Source of the DNA: Leifsonia sp. fls2-241-R2A-40a
GTDB taxonomy: Bacteria; Actinomycetota; Actinomycetes; Actinomycetales; Microbacteriaceae
Direction: 5' to 3'
Assembly (NCBI RefSeq): GCF_030209575.1
Contig: NZ_JARVRS010000001.1
Location: 3,224,001-3,288,000, forward strand
Length of the DNA: 64,000 bases
The notes under the pieces were generated by a model. The model had not been told where the DNA came from. It searched no databases and saw only the letters and a program-made list of their open reading frames with translations. Of the stretch, positions 1 to 7,902 are shown in pieces. The stretch's first letter is position 1. Every line of letters starts with the position of its first letter. The translations under genes were made by a program, and so were the position numbers.

Positions 1-9
1 TTTCGCTTG

Positions 10-82
10 CTCCCCGACTTGGACTCGAACCAAGAACCTGCCGGTTAACAGCCGGCTGCTCTGCCAATTGAGCTATCGAGGA
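10..82 (-). tRNA. tRNA-Asn (anticodon GTT)
   Basis: Read on the minus strand, a 73-nt cloverleaf is visible. The acceptor stem TCCTCGA pairs with TCGGGGA and is followed by a G discriminator. The anticodon stem CCGGC/GCCGG frames the loop TGTTAAC, giving anticodon GTT for asparagine. The T-arm carries the GGTTCGAGTCC consensus. CCA is not encoded. Confidence 0.97.
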
Positions 83-101
83 ATGCTTGATCAGCGAAGC
101 T

Positions 102-129
102 ACTCTAGCAAGCTTCGCGGCCCGTCGAG
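102..129 (-). promoter_or_regulatory. Putative promoter of tRNA-Asn
   Basis: A TAGAGT -10 hexamer (102-107) lies about 20 nt upstream of the mature tRNA end, with a weak -35 CTCGAC (124-129) at 16-nt spacing. Assignment is by position and consensus only. Confidence 0.4.
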
Positions 130-216
130 AAATCGAGGCCGCATCCCGCGCGCGTCAACGCCCGGCACCGGCCCAGCGCCCTGCAGACACGCCGCTGAGA
201 CGCGGCTGACACCCGC

Positions 217-1239
217 TCAGTACCCCGCCGCCGGGTCGACGACGCCCACGAACCGCCCGTCGTCGAGGAACGCACGCACGTTCAGCCGGATGCGTTCCGC
301 GAGCAGCGGCGCGGTCATCTCGGGCGTGTCCGCCTGATGCGGCGTGATGATCACGCCGGGTTCGTCCCAGAGCGGATGCCCGTCGGGCAGCGGCTCCGGG
401 TCGGTGACGTCGATGCCTGCACCCGCGATCGCACCCGAGCGCAGCGCGGAGAGCAACGCGTCCGTGTCGACGAGGCCGCCGCGCGCGATGTTGACCAGGT
501 ACGCGGTCGACTTCATCGCCGCGAACTCGTCCGCGCCGAACAGGTGCCGCGTCCCGCCCGTCAGCGCCGCCGCGACCACGACCAGGTCGGCAGACGGAAG
601 CACGGACGCGAGGCGGTCGGCGGTCACCGTCCGCACCGCTCCGCGAACCGGCGCCTCGGAGCGTCGCACGATGGTGACCCGCGCCCCGAACGGCTCCAGC
701 AGCCGCATCAGCTCGAGCGCGATGCCGCCGGCACCGACGATGACGACGTCGAGCCCGTACAGCGATCGGCCCTCGGGCTCGGTGGCCCACGAACGCGCAC
801 GGATCCGCTTCGGCAGCACGCGCAGCAGCGCCAGGCTGAGCACCAGCGCGTGCTCGGCCACCGGCTGGGCGTACGCGCCCTTGGCGCTCGTCCACACCAG
901 CCCTGGACGGTCCTCCGCTGCGATGATGTCGGCGAACGCGTCGACGCCGGCGAACGGCAGCTGCACCCAGCCGATGCCGGGGTGCGCCTCCAGAACGGCC
1001 GGGAACGCCGCCGCGTCCTTGTTCGACAGCCACACGACCCCGCGGGTGCGGTCCGACAGCGGCTCGACAGTGCCGCCCGCCGCCTCCACCGCGTCCACGA
1101 ACTGCTGCTCGGGCTCCGGGAGCACCGCGATCGGTCCCGGTTCCGGCCGCTCGTCGGCGGCAAGCGGGGCGGCCTCCGCCGCGAGCACCGCGCGGTGCCG
1201 CGGTCCGCGGTCGCCGTTCACGGGTTGATCGTCGCTCAT
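217..1239 (-). CDS. D-isomer-specific 2-hydroxyacid dehydrogenase
   Basis: 340 aa. NAD(P)-dependent 2-hydroxyacid dehydrogenase fold. The Rossmann motif VIVGAGGIA is at about residues 166-174. The family arginine (NIARGGLVD), glutamate (DVTDPEPLP) and histidine (ITPHQAD) segments follow in the expected order. The substrate cannot be told from sequence. The ATG overlaps the stop of the upstream ABC ATPase gene (ATGA), so it is translationally coupled as the last gene of the peptide importer operon. The first ~30 residues are polar and not conserved-looking, so a later start is possible. Confidence 0.88.
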   Translation of the reverse strand: MSDDQPVNGDRGPRHRAVLAAEAAPLAADERPEPGPIAVLPEPEQQFVDAVEAAGGTVEPLSDRTRGVVWLSNKDAAAFPAVLEAHPGIGWVQLPFAGVDAFADIIAAEDRPGLVWTSAKGAYAQPVAEHALVLSLALLRVLPKRIRARSWATEPEGRSLYGLDVVIVGAGGIALELMRLLEPFGARVTIVRRSEAPVRGAVRTVTADRLASVLPSADLVVVAAALTGGTRHLFGADEFAAMKSTAYLVNIARGGLVDTDALLSALRSGAIAGAGIDVTDPEPLPDGHPLWDEPGVIITPHQADTPEMTAPLLAERIRLNVRAFLDDGRFVGVVDPAAGY

Positions 1240-2108
1240 GAGTTCCCCTTCGCTGCCCGGCGGGTGGTGGCGCGCTGCGGGCGGCGCTCGGTCCGCGCGG
1301 CCGGAGGCTTCAGCGCCCGGGCGAGGCCCGCGACGAAAGGATGCGTCGGGTCGGCCAGCACCTCCTCGATCGGCCCGAAGCCCACCGGCCGCCCCGCCTG
1401 CAGCACCAGCGAGGTGTCGGTCGCCCGGCGCAGCACGGCGAGGTCGTGACTGACGACGACCGCCGAGAAGCCTTCGTGGGTGCGCAGCTGCGCGAGCAGG
1501 TCGATGACCGCGTCGCGCACCGTCGCGTCGATGCCGGCGGTCGGTTCGTCGGCGATCAGGATGCTCGGGCCGAGCACGAGGGCGCGCGCCAGAGCGACGC
1601 GCTGCCGCTGGCCGGAGCTCAGCTGGTACGGGTACTTGTTCAACACGCTCAGCGGGAGGTGGACGGTGTCGAGCATCGTGGCCGCGCGCTCGCCGGCCGC
1701 ACGCCGCGGGTAGTGCTCGTCGCGTTCGAAGATCGGCAGCGCGACGTTGTCCTGCACGCTGAGGGACGGCTCCAGAGTGGCGGCCGCCTCCTGCGGCAGG
1801 TAGCCGACGTGGAAGGTCACCTCCGCGAGATCGCGCTTCTTCGCCTTGCGCAGTGGATGCCCGAGCACCGAGGCCTCGCCGCCACTGATCCGGGGTCCCG
1901 GCTCGGAGGCGCGAGCCGGAAGCACGCGCCCTGCGAGCACCTGGGCGAGGGTGCTCTTGCCCGATCCCGTCTCGCCGAGAACGCCCAGCACCTGCCCCTT
2001 CTCGAGGCGGAAATCGATCCCGCGCAGGGCCACGCATGATGCGCTCGGGCCCCGCGCGGGGTATTCGACGGACAGGTCGCTGACGACGATGGCGGGCTCG
2101 GAACTCAC
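1236..2108 (-). CDS. ABC transporter ATP-binding protein (peptide/nickel type)
   Basis: 290 aa, one nucleotide-binding domain: Walker A GETGSGKS, signature LSSGQRQRVALARAL, Walker B ILIADEPT and H-loop VVVSHDLAV. It resembles OppD/DppD-type ATPases and is a third ATPase module beside the fused double ATPase just upstream. The GTG start at 2108 lies 10 nt after the upstream stop. A TAGGGT hexamer (2116-2121) seven nt before it overlaps that stop codon, so internal leaderless transcription is possible. The product may work with the 2119-3807 ATPase or serve another permease. Confidence 0.85.
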   Translation of the reverse strand: MSSEPAIVVSDLSVEYPARGPSASCVALRGIDFRLEKGQVLGVLGETGSGKSTLAQVLAGRVLPARASEPGPRISGGEASVLGHPLRKAKKRDLAEVTFHVGYLPQEAAATLEPSLSVQDNVALPIFERDEHYPRRAAGERAATMLDTVHLPLSVLNKYPYQLSSGQRQRVALARALVLGPSILIADEPTAGIDATVRDAVIDLLAQLRTHEGFSAVVVSHDLAVLRRATDTSLVLQAGRPVGFGPIEEVLADPTHPFVAGLARALKPPAARTERRPQRATTRRAAKGNS

Positions 2109-2115
2109 ATCTTCG

Positions 2116-2121
2116 ACCCTA
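2116..2121 (-). promoter_or_regulatory. Putative internal -10 (TAGGGT) for the third ABC ATPase gene
   Basis: TAGGGT lies 7 nt upstream of the GTG at 2108. Its first three bases are the TAG stop of the preceding gene. It matches the TANNNT-N(5-7)-start pattern seen at many genes in this window. No clear -35 is visible. Confidence 0.3.
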
Positions 2122-3807
2122 GGCGCTCTCCGCACGCAACTGGCGCAGGGCCTCCCGCCGGTCGGCCTGTTCGACCGGGTCCGGGACCGGGAGGGAGGCC
2201 AGGAGGCGCTGCGTGTACGCCTCTCGCGGGTTGCCGAGCACCTCGGCGCCGGTGCCCTCCTCGACCAGCTTGCCGCGGTGCAGCACCGCGATGCGGTCGG
2301 CCAGCAAGTCGACCACAGCCAGGTCGTGACTGATGAACAGGGAGGCGAAACCGAACTCCCGCTGCAGATCCGCGAACAGCTCCAGCACGCGCGCCTGCAC
2401 CGACACATCCAGGGCCGAGGTCGGCTCGTCGGCGATCAGCAGCGACGGTTCCAGGGCGAGCGCCCGCGCCAGGCTGGCGCGCTGGCGCTGACCGCCGGAC
2501 AGCTCGTGCGGGTAGCGGTCGCCGTAGGCGCGGGGCAGCTGCACCGCCTCCAGCAGCTCGTCCACGCGGCGACGCGCTTCGGCGGCGGACGACGCCCGTC
2601 CGTGCACCACCAGCGGCTCCGCCACGCACTCGGCGATCGTGAGCAGCGGGTTGAAGCTGGACGCCGGGTCCTGGAACACGAACCCGATGTCGCTGCGCAC
2701 CTTGCGGAAGTGCCGCTCGCGGACGCCGTTCATCTCCTGCCCGAGCACCTGCAGCGAACCGCCGGTGACCCGGTTCAGGCCTGCGATCGCACGACCGATG
2801 GTCGTCTTGCCCGAGCCGGACTCGCCCACCAGACCCAGCACCTCGCCCGGCCGGATGTCGAACGACACCCCGTCGACGGCGACGAAGCCGGGACGCCCCA
2901 GACGACCCGGGTACTGGATGCGCAGGTCGCGCGCCTGCACGACCGGCGCGAGGATCGGGCGCTCGGCCCGCGCGATCGCGCGATCCTGCGTCGCCGTCAG
3001 CCCCTGACCGATCTTCGGCACCGCGGCCAGCAGCTGCCGCGTGTAGTCGGCCTGCGGGTCGGCGAACAGCGTCCGCACATCCGCCTGCTCCACGAGCTTG
3101 CCCTGGTACATGACCGCCACGCGGTCGGCGAGGTCGGCGACCACGCCCATGTTGTGGGTGATCAGCACGATCGCCGCACCGAACTCGTCGCGGCACCGGC
3201 GCAGCAGGTCGAGGATCTCGGCCTGAACCGTCACATCCAGTGCGGTAGTCGGCTCGTCGGCGACGATCAGCCCGGGGTTGAGCACGAGCGCCATCGCGAT
3301 GACGATGCGCTGCTTCTGGCCGCCCGAGAACTGGTGCGGGTAGTACTTGACCCGCTTCTCCGGCTCCGGGATGCCCACCCGGTCCAGGATCTCGATGGCG
3401 CGCGCCTGCGCCTCCTTCTTCGACAGCTTGGCGTGGGCGCGCAGGCCCTCCGCGATCTGCCAGCCGACCGGATAGACGGGGTTGAGCGCGGTGGACGGCT
3501 CCTGGAACACCATCGCGACGTCGGTGCCGCGCACCTCGCGCAGCTTCGACTTGCTGATCGAGACGACATCCGCCTCGGTCTCGCCGTCCCGGCTGCGCAG
3601 GATGACCGCGCCGGACGCGGTCGCCGTCTCCGGGAGCAGGCCGAGGATGGTCTTCGCCGTCACCGTCTTGCCCGAACCGGACTCGCCGACGATCGCGAGC
3701 ACCTCCCCCGGCGCCACCGTCAGGCTCACGCCGTCGACCGCCTTGACGGCACCGGCGTCGGTCGAGAAGGTGACCGACAGGTCCTTGATCTGGACGACGT
3801 CGCTCAT
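2119..3807 (-). CDS. Fused double-ATPase of oligopeptide ABC importer (DppD-DppF type)
   Basis: 562 aa with two complete ATPase halves. The first has Walker A GESGSGKT near residue 38, signature FSGGQKQRIVIAMAL and LIVADEPTTALD. The second has GESGSGKTT, signature LSGGQRQRASLARAL and LLIADEPTSALD. Each half ends in the C-terminal extension typical of peptide/nickel importers. It should energise the two permeases encoded immediately upstream. The start was chosen at the ATG that overlaps the upstream permease stop (ATGA); the open frame extends further only inside that permease gene. Confidence 0.93.
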   Translation of the reverse strand: MSDVVQIKDLSVTFSTDAGAVKAVDGVSLTVAPGEVLAIVGESGSGKTVTAKTILGLLPETATASGAVILRSRDGETEADVVSISKSKLREVRGTDVAMVFQEPSTALNPVYPVGWQIAEGLRAHAKLSKKEAQARAIEILDRVGIPEPEKRVKYYPHQFSGGQKQRIVIAMALVLNPGLIVADEPTTALDVTVQAEILDLLRRCRDEFGAAIVLITHNMGVVADLADRVAVMYQGKLVEQADVRTLFADPQADYTRQLLAAVPKIGQGLTATQDRAIARAERPILAPVVQARDLRIQYPGRLGRPGFVAVDGVSFDIRPGEVLGLVGESGSGKTTIGRAIAGLNRVTGGSLQVLGQEMNGVRERHFRKVRSDIGFVFQDPASSFNPLLTIAECVAEPLVVHGRASSAAEARRRVDELLEAVQLPRAYGDRYPHELSGGQRQRASLARALALEPSLLIADEPTSALDVSVQARVLELFADLQREFGFASLFISHDLAVVDLLADRIAVLHRGKLVEEGTGAEVLGNPREAYTQRLLASLPVPDPVEQADRREALRQLRAESA

Positions 3808-4874
3808 GGACGCACCTCGATTCCATGCTCGTCGAAGGATTCGCCGCCCTCGAGGCCGTCCACCCCGCCGGGACCGGCGGTGAGGGTCCCACCGGGGACC
3901 ACCGACGTCTCGGCCACCTGGCCGGAAGCGGCGGCCGCACGTCGGCGCCCGCGCAGACGCGGGTCGGCCAGGTCGTTGAGGCTCTCGCCGACGAGCGTGA
4001 TGCCGAGCACGACGAGCACGATCGCGAGGCCCGGGTAGATGGAGGTCCACCAGATCCCGCTCGTCACGTCGTCCACGGCCTTGTTGAGGTCGTAGCCCCA
4101 CTCGGCTGCGGCCGTCGGCTCGATGCCGAACCCGAGGAAGCCCAGGCCCGCGAGGGTCAGGATGGCCTCCGACGAGTTGAGCGTGAAGATCAGCGGCAGC
4201 GTACGGGTCGAGTTCCGCAGCACGTGACGGAACATGATCCGCGTGTTGCTCGCGCCGACGACCCGGGCCGACTCGACGTAGGCCTCCGCCTTGATCCGGA
4301 CGACCTCGGAACGGATCACCCGGAAGTACTGCGGGATGTAGACCACGGTGATCGAGATCGCCGCCGCCAGGATGCCGCCCCACAGGCTCGACTGGCCGCC
4401 GCTGATCGCGATGGCCATCACGATGGCGAGGAGCAGAGACGGGAACGCGTAGATCGCGTCGAGGATGACGACGAGCACACGGTCCAGCCAGCCGCCGAAG
4501 TATCCCGAGAGGAGGCCGAGCAGCACTCCGAGGAAAATCGACAGGATGACCGCGACGATGATCACCAGGATCGCGGTCTGCGTTCCCCAGATCACGCGCG
4601 AGTAGACGTCGTAGCCGCCGGAGGTGGTGCCCCAGATGTGCGCGGCGCTCGGCGGCTGCTGCGCGCCGAACGACTTCCCGTCCGCCTTCGACTGGGCGAA
4701 CCCGTAGGGCGCGATCAGGGGCGCGAAGATCGACACGAGCACGAACAGCGTCGTCAGCACGAGGCCGGCGACGAGCATCCCGCGCTGCAGGCCGACGCTC
4801 TGGCGCAGCTGGTGGACGACGGGCACGCGCTCCCAGAGCGAGCGCTTACGGGAGGTGATGGATGCGGTCGACAT
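3804..4874 (-). CDS. ABC importer permease (DppC/OppC type)
   Basis: 356 aa integral membrane permease. A cytoplasmic N-terminus leads into a first helix (about residues 33-55), then the periplasmic-side segment and five more helices. The EAA-type loop is ESARVVGASNTRIMFRHVLRNS, which contacts the ATPase. The C-terminal LADPRLRGR is typical of DppC/OppC. It overlaps the double-ATPase gene by 4 nt and is separated from the DppB-type gene by one base, so this is one operon. Confidence 0.93.
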   Translation of the reverse strand: MSTASITSRKRSLWERVPVVHQLRQSVGLQRGMLVAGLVLTTLFVLVSIFAPLIAPYGFAQSKADGKSFGAQQPPSAAHIWGTTSGGYDVYSRVIWGTQTAILVIIVAVILSIFLGVLLGLLSGYFGGWLDRVLVVILDAIYAFPSLLLAIVMAIAISGGQSSLWGGILAAAISITVVYIPQYFRVIRSEVVRIKAEAYVESARVVGASNTRIMFRHVLRNSTRTLPLIFTLNSSEAILTLAGLGFLGFGIEPTAAAEWGYDLNKAVDDVTSGIWWTSIYPGLAIVLVVLGITLVGESLNDLADPRLRGRRRAAAASGQVAETSVVPGGTLTAGPGGVDGLEGGESFDEHGIEVRP

Positions 4875-4875
4875 C

Positions 4876-5973
4876 TCAGTACCTCACTCTCGGGTCGATG
4901 AGGGCCGCGATGACGTCGACCACGAAGTTGGTGAGGGTGACGATGACCGCCAGCAGCACGACCATGCCTTGCACGGCGACGAAGTCGCGCGCCTGCAGGT
5001 AGTGGACGAGCTGGAAGCCCAGGCCCTTCCACTCGAAGGTCGACTCGGTCAGCACCGCGCCACCCAGCAGCAGGGCGATCTGGAGGCCGATGACCGTGAT
5101 GATCGGGATGAGAGCGGGACGGTACGCGTGCTTGCGCAGCAGCCGCGTCTCCTTGACCCCGCGGGAACGCGCAGCGTCGACGTAGTCGGTGGACAGGGTC
5201 CCGATCACGTTGGTGCGCACCAGGCGCAGGAAGATGCCGGCGGTCAGCAGGCCGAGCGCGACGGCGGGCAGGATGGCGTGGGTCAGCACGTCGGCGACGA
5301 CGGCCGGGTCACCGGTCTGGAACGCGTCGATCAGGTAGATGCCGGTCTTGCCGTCGAGCGTCTGCATCTCCAACTCTGAGCTCGTGGAAGCGCGCCCGGA
5401 CACCGGGAGCCAGCCCAGCCAGATGGAGAAGATCAGCTTCAGCACGAGGCCGACGAAGAACACGGGCGTCGCGTAGAAGAGGATCGCCATGACGCGGAGG
5501 GTCGCATCCTGGGCCTTGTCGCGGAAGTACGCGGCCACCAGGCCCAGCGGGATGCCGACGATGAACGCGACGATCAGGGCGTAGAACGCCAGCTCGAGGG
5601 TCGCGGCGCCGTACGTGAGCAGCACCTGCGTGACCGGCTGATTGTCGGTGAACGTCGTACCGAAGTCGCCGCGGAGCAGCTGGCCCAGATACTCGAGGTA
5701 CTGGACGATGATCGGCCGGTCGTAGCCGGCCTCGTGCACGCGCTGCGCGAGCTGCGCCGGAGGCAGCTTGCCGCCGAGCGCGGCCGTGATGGGGTCACCC
5801 GTCGACCGCATCAGGAAGAATACGACGGTGACGAGGATGAAGATGGTGGGGATGATGAGGACGGCGCGGACCAGGATGTAGCGGCCGAGGCCGCCTCCCG
5901 ATCGTCGCTTCGCGTTCGTCCGTTCTGGCCCGGGGGCGGTCCCGGCCGCCGGGGCGCTGACAGTCGCTGTCAT
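4876..5973 (-). CDS. ABC importer permease (DppB/OppB type)
   Basis: About 365 aa with six predicted membrane helices. Visible DppB/OppB features are the N-terminal RYILVRAVLIIPTIFILV helix, the GDPITAALGG segment, the EAA-like DAARSRGVKETRLLRKHAYRPA region and a C-terminal ALIDPRVRY. I used the ATG at 5973; an in-frame TTG nine nt upstream is the alternative. Neither has a good Shine-Dalgarno. A strong hairpin lies between this gene and the binding-protein gene, which may lower permease expression relative to the binding protein. Confidence 0.92.
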   Translation of the reverse strand: MTATVSAPAAGTAPGPERTNAKRRSGGGLGRYILVRAVLIIPTIFILVTVVFFLMRSTGDPITAALGGKLPPAQLAQRVHEAGYDRPIIVQYLEYLGQLLRGDFGTTFTDNQPVTQVLLTYGAATLELAFYALIVAFIVGIPLGLVAAYFRDKAQDATLRVMAILFYATPVFFVGLVLKLIFSIWLGWLPVSGRASTSSELEMQTLDGKTGIYLIDAFQTGDPAVVADVLTHAILPAVALGLLTAGIFLRLVRTNVIGTLSTDYVDAARSRGVKETRLLRKHAYRPALIPIITVIGLQIALLLGGAVLTESTFEWKGLGFQLVHYLQARDFVAVQGMVVLLAVIVTLTNFVVDVIAALIDPRVRY

Positions 5974-6000
5974 GGAAGCCAATCGTGGTGGTTCGTGGAA

Positions 6001-6033
6001 GGGGGTGGCTCGCTGCGTGAGCGAGCCACCCCC
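6001..6033 (-). terminator. Strong intercistronic hairpin after the binding-protein gene
   Basis: Perfect 14-bp inverted repeat: arm GGGGGTGGCTCGCT (6001-6014), 5-nt loop, arm 6020-6033. It sits between the binding-protein stop (6068) and the DppB-type start (5973). There is no long T-run on the minus strand, so partial termination or mRNA stabilisation is as likely as full termination. Confidence 0.7.
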
Positions 6034-6067
6034 CGGTTCGGCTCAGAGCTGGTGGCTCGGTGCCGGA

Positions 6068-7696
6068 TTACTTCGAAAGGGCCGCGTAGCGGAACTTGAA
6101 GGAGGCGTCGAGCGTCTTGTCCGCGCCCGACACGCCCTTGGCGACGACGGCGATCTGCGAGCCCTGCAGCAGCGGCAGGGTGCTCAGGTCGGCGCCCACC
6201 TTGGCCTGGATCTCCTCGATCAGCTTGGTGCGCTCGCCCTTGTCGGTCGTGCCCGCCTGCTTCGCGATGAGGTCCTGGACCTCGGGGTTGTCGTAGTGGT
6301 TCGCCAGGAAGTTGTCCTTGATGAAGAACGGCGACAGGTAGTTGTCGGCGTCGGAGTAGTCCGGGAACCAGCCGAGCTGGTAGGCCGGGTAGACGTCGGC
6401 GGTGCGGTCCTTGGAGTACTGCACCCACTCGGTCGACTGCAGGTTGACCTTGAACAGGCCGCCGTTCTCCAGCTGCTCCTTGACCAGCGCGTACTCGTCA
6501 CCCGAGGACGGGCCGTAGTGGTCCGGGTTGTACTGGAGGTTCAGCGAGACCGGGGTGGTCACGCCGGCCGACTGCAGTGCCTGCTTCGCCTTGTCGAGGC
6601 TCGGTCCGCCGTTGCCGTCGCCGTAGAGGTCCTTCAGGACCGTGGTGGCGCCGGTGAGGCCGTCCGGAACGTACGAGTAGAGCGGGGTGTACGTGCCCTT
6701 GTAGACCTGGTCGGCGATCGCCGAGCGGTCGACGAGGTCGGCCGCGGCCTGACGCACCGCGAGAGCCTTCTTGGGGTCGGCGTTCTGCGTGGTCGCGCCG
6801 TACGGCTGGGTGTTGAAGTTGAACACGATGTAACGGGACTCGCCACCCGGGCCCTTGACGACCTTGACCTTGTTGTTGCCCTCGAGGCTCGAGATGTCCG
6901 TCGCCGAGAGGCTGCGGTACGCGACGTCGATCGCGTTCTTCTGGATGTCGAGCTTCAGGTTCGACGACTCGGCGTAGTACTTGACGTTGACCTTGTCGGT
7001 CGCCGGCTTTCCGAGGATGCCCTTGTAGTCAGGGTTCGCCTTGTACGCGATCAGGTTGTTGAAGTCGTAGCTCGTGATGTCGTACTGACCGGCGAAGGGG
7101 TGACCCTTGACGATGGTGTTGTCCGGCGTGACCTTGTCGGCCGAGAAGACCTGCTCATCCACGATCGGGCCGGCGGGGCTCGAGAGCACCTGCGGGAACG
7201 TCTGGTCGTTCGGGACCTTGAGCTTGAACACGACGGTGGTCTTGTCCGGGGTCGAGACGCTGTCGAGGTTCGCCAGCAGCGACGCGGGACCGTTCGGGTC
7301 GTTGATCTTGCTCTGACGGTCGAAGGTGAACTTCACGTCGGATGAGGTGAGGTCGTGACCGTTCGCGAACTTCAGACCCGGCTTGAGCTTGACCGTGTAC
7401 TCGGTCGGCGAGGTGAAGTCGGCGCTCTCGGCGATGTCCGGCTTGACGTCCGGGCTGCCGTACGGGGTGTTCAGAAGGAACGGGTACACCTGGTTCATCA
7501 CGGCGAAGGAGCCGTTGTCGTACGAGCCGGCGGGGTCGATCGAGGTGATCTTGTCGGTCGTGCCGACGGTGATGGCGCCGCCGCCACCGCCGGAGTTGTT
7601 GTTGCTCCCCGAGCAGCCGGCGAGCACCAGTGCCGCGGCCGCGAACGCGGCGGAGACGGCGAGCAGGCGCCGTCCACCGTTCTGTGCGGATGTCAT
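6068..7696 (-). CDS. Extracellular solute-binding lipoprotein, family 5 (peptide importer)
   Basis: 542 aa. A lipoprotein signal peptide is clear: charged start, hydrophobic stretch VSAAFAAAALVLA and lipobox LAGC at about residues 24-27, followed by a Ser/Asn/Gly linker. The mature part shows SBP family 5 features (DPAGSYDNGS; KLKPGLKFANGHDLTSSDVKFTFDR). It captures oligopeptides or similar ligands for the downstream permeases and ATPases. The ATG at 7696 has the Shine-Dalgarno-like AGGAAGAGG 8 nt upstream; the open frame extends further without support. Confidence 0.94.
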   Translation of the reverse strand: MTSAQNGGRRLLAVSAAFAAAALVLAGCSGSNNNSGGGGGAITVGTTDKITSIDPAGSYDNGSFAVMNQVYPFLLNTPYGSPDVKPDIAESADFTSPTEYTVKLKPGLKFANGHDLTSSDVKFTFDRQSKINDPNGPASLLANLDSVSTPDKTTVVFKLKVPNDQTFPQVLSSPAGPIVDEQVFSADKVTPDNTIVKGHPFAGQYDITSYDFNNLIAYKANPDYKGILGKPATDKVNVKYYAESSNLKLDIQKNAIDVAYRSLSATDISSLEGNNKVKVVKGPGGESRYIVFNFNTQPYGATTQNADPKKALAVRQAAADLVDRSAIADQVYKGTYTPLYSYVPDGLTGATTVLKDLYGDGNGGPSLDKAKQALQSAGVTTPVSLNLQYNPDHYGPSSGDEYALVKEQLENGGLFKVNLQSTEWVQYSKDRTADVYPAYQLGWFPDYSDADNYLSPFFIKDNFLANHYDNPEVQDLIAKQAGTTDKGERTKLIEEIQAKVGADLSTLPLLQGSQIAVVAKGVSGADKTLDASFKFRYAALSK

Positions 7697-7902
7697 ATCC
7701 GAATACCTCTTCCTGGTGTGGGATCGCGGCGGCGTCGTCGCAGGCATGCGGGATCGCCCATCGCGTGAGAACTTTCCTAGCACGGAATGGTCGTCAATCC
7801 CGCATCAGGATGCGATTGCGGGCGCGATCTTTACACGGACGCAACAAAAGAGCGGTTCTCGGCCGAGCCGGTGAAGGATTCCGCAGAGGGGTCGTCCGCC
7901 GA

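Noticed and set aside
1-216. tRNA-Asn as an integration site for a genomic island
   Set aside because: No integrase, att-like duplicate of the tRNA 3' end or accessory genes next to it within the window.
1846-4038. 730-codon plus-strand open frame
   Set aside because: Antisense to the clearly real double ATPase; composition typical of a shadow frame.
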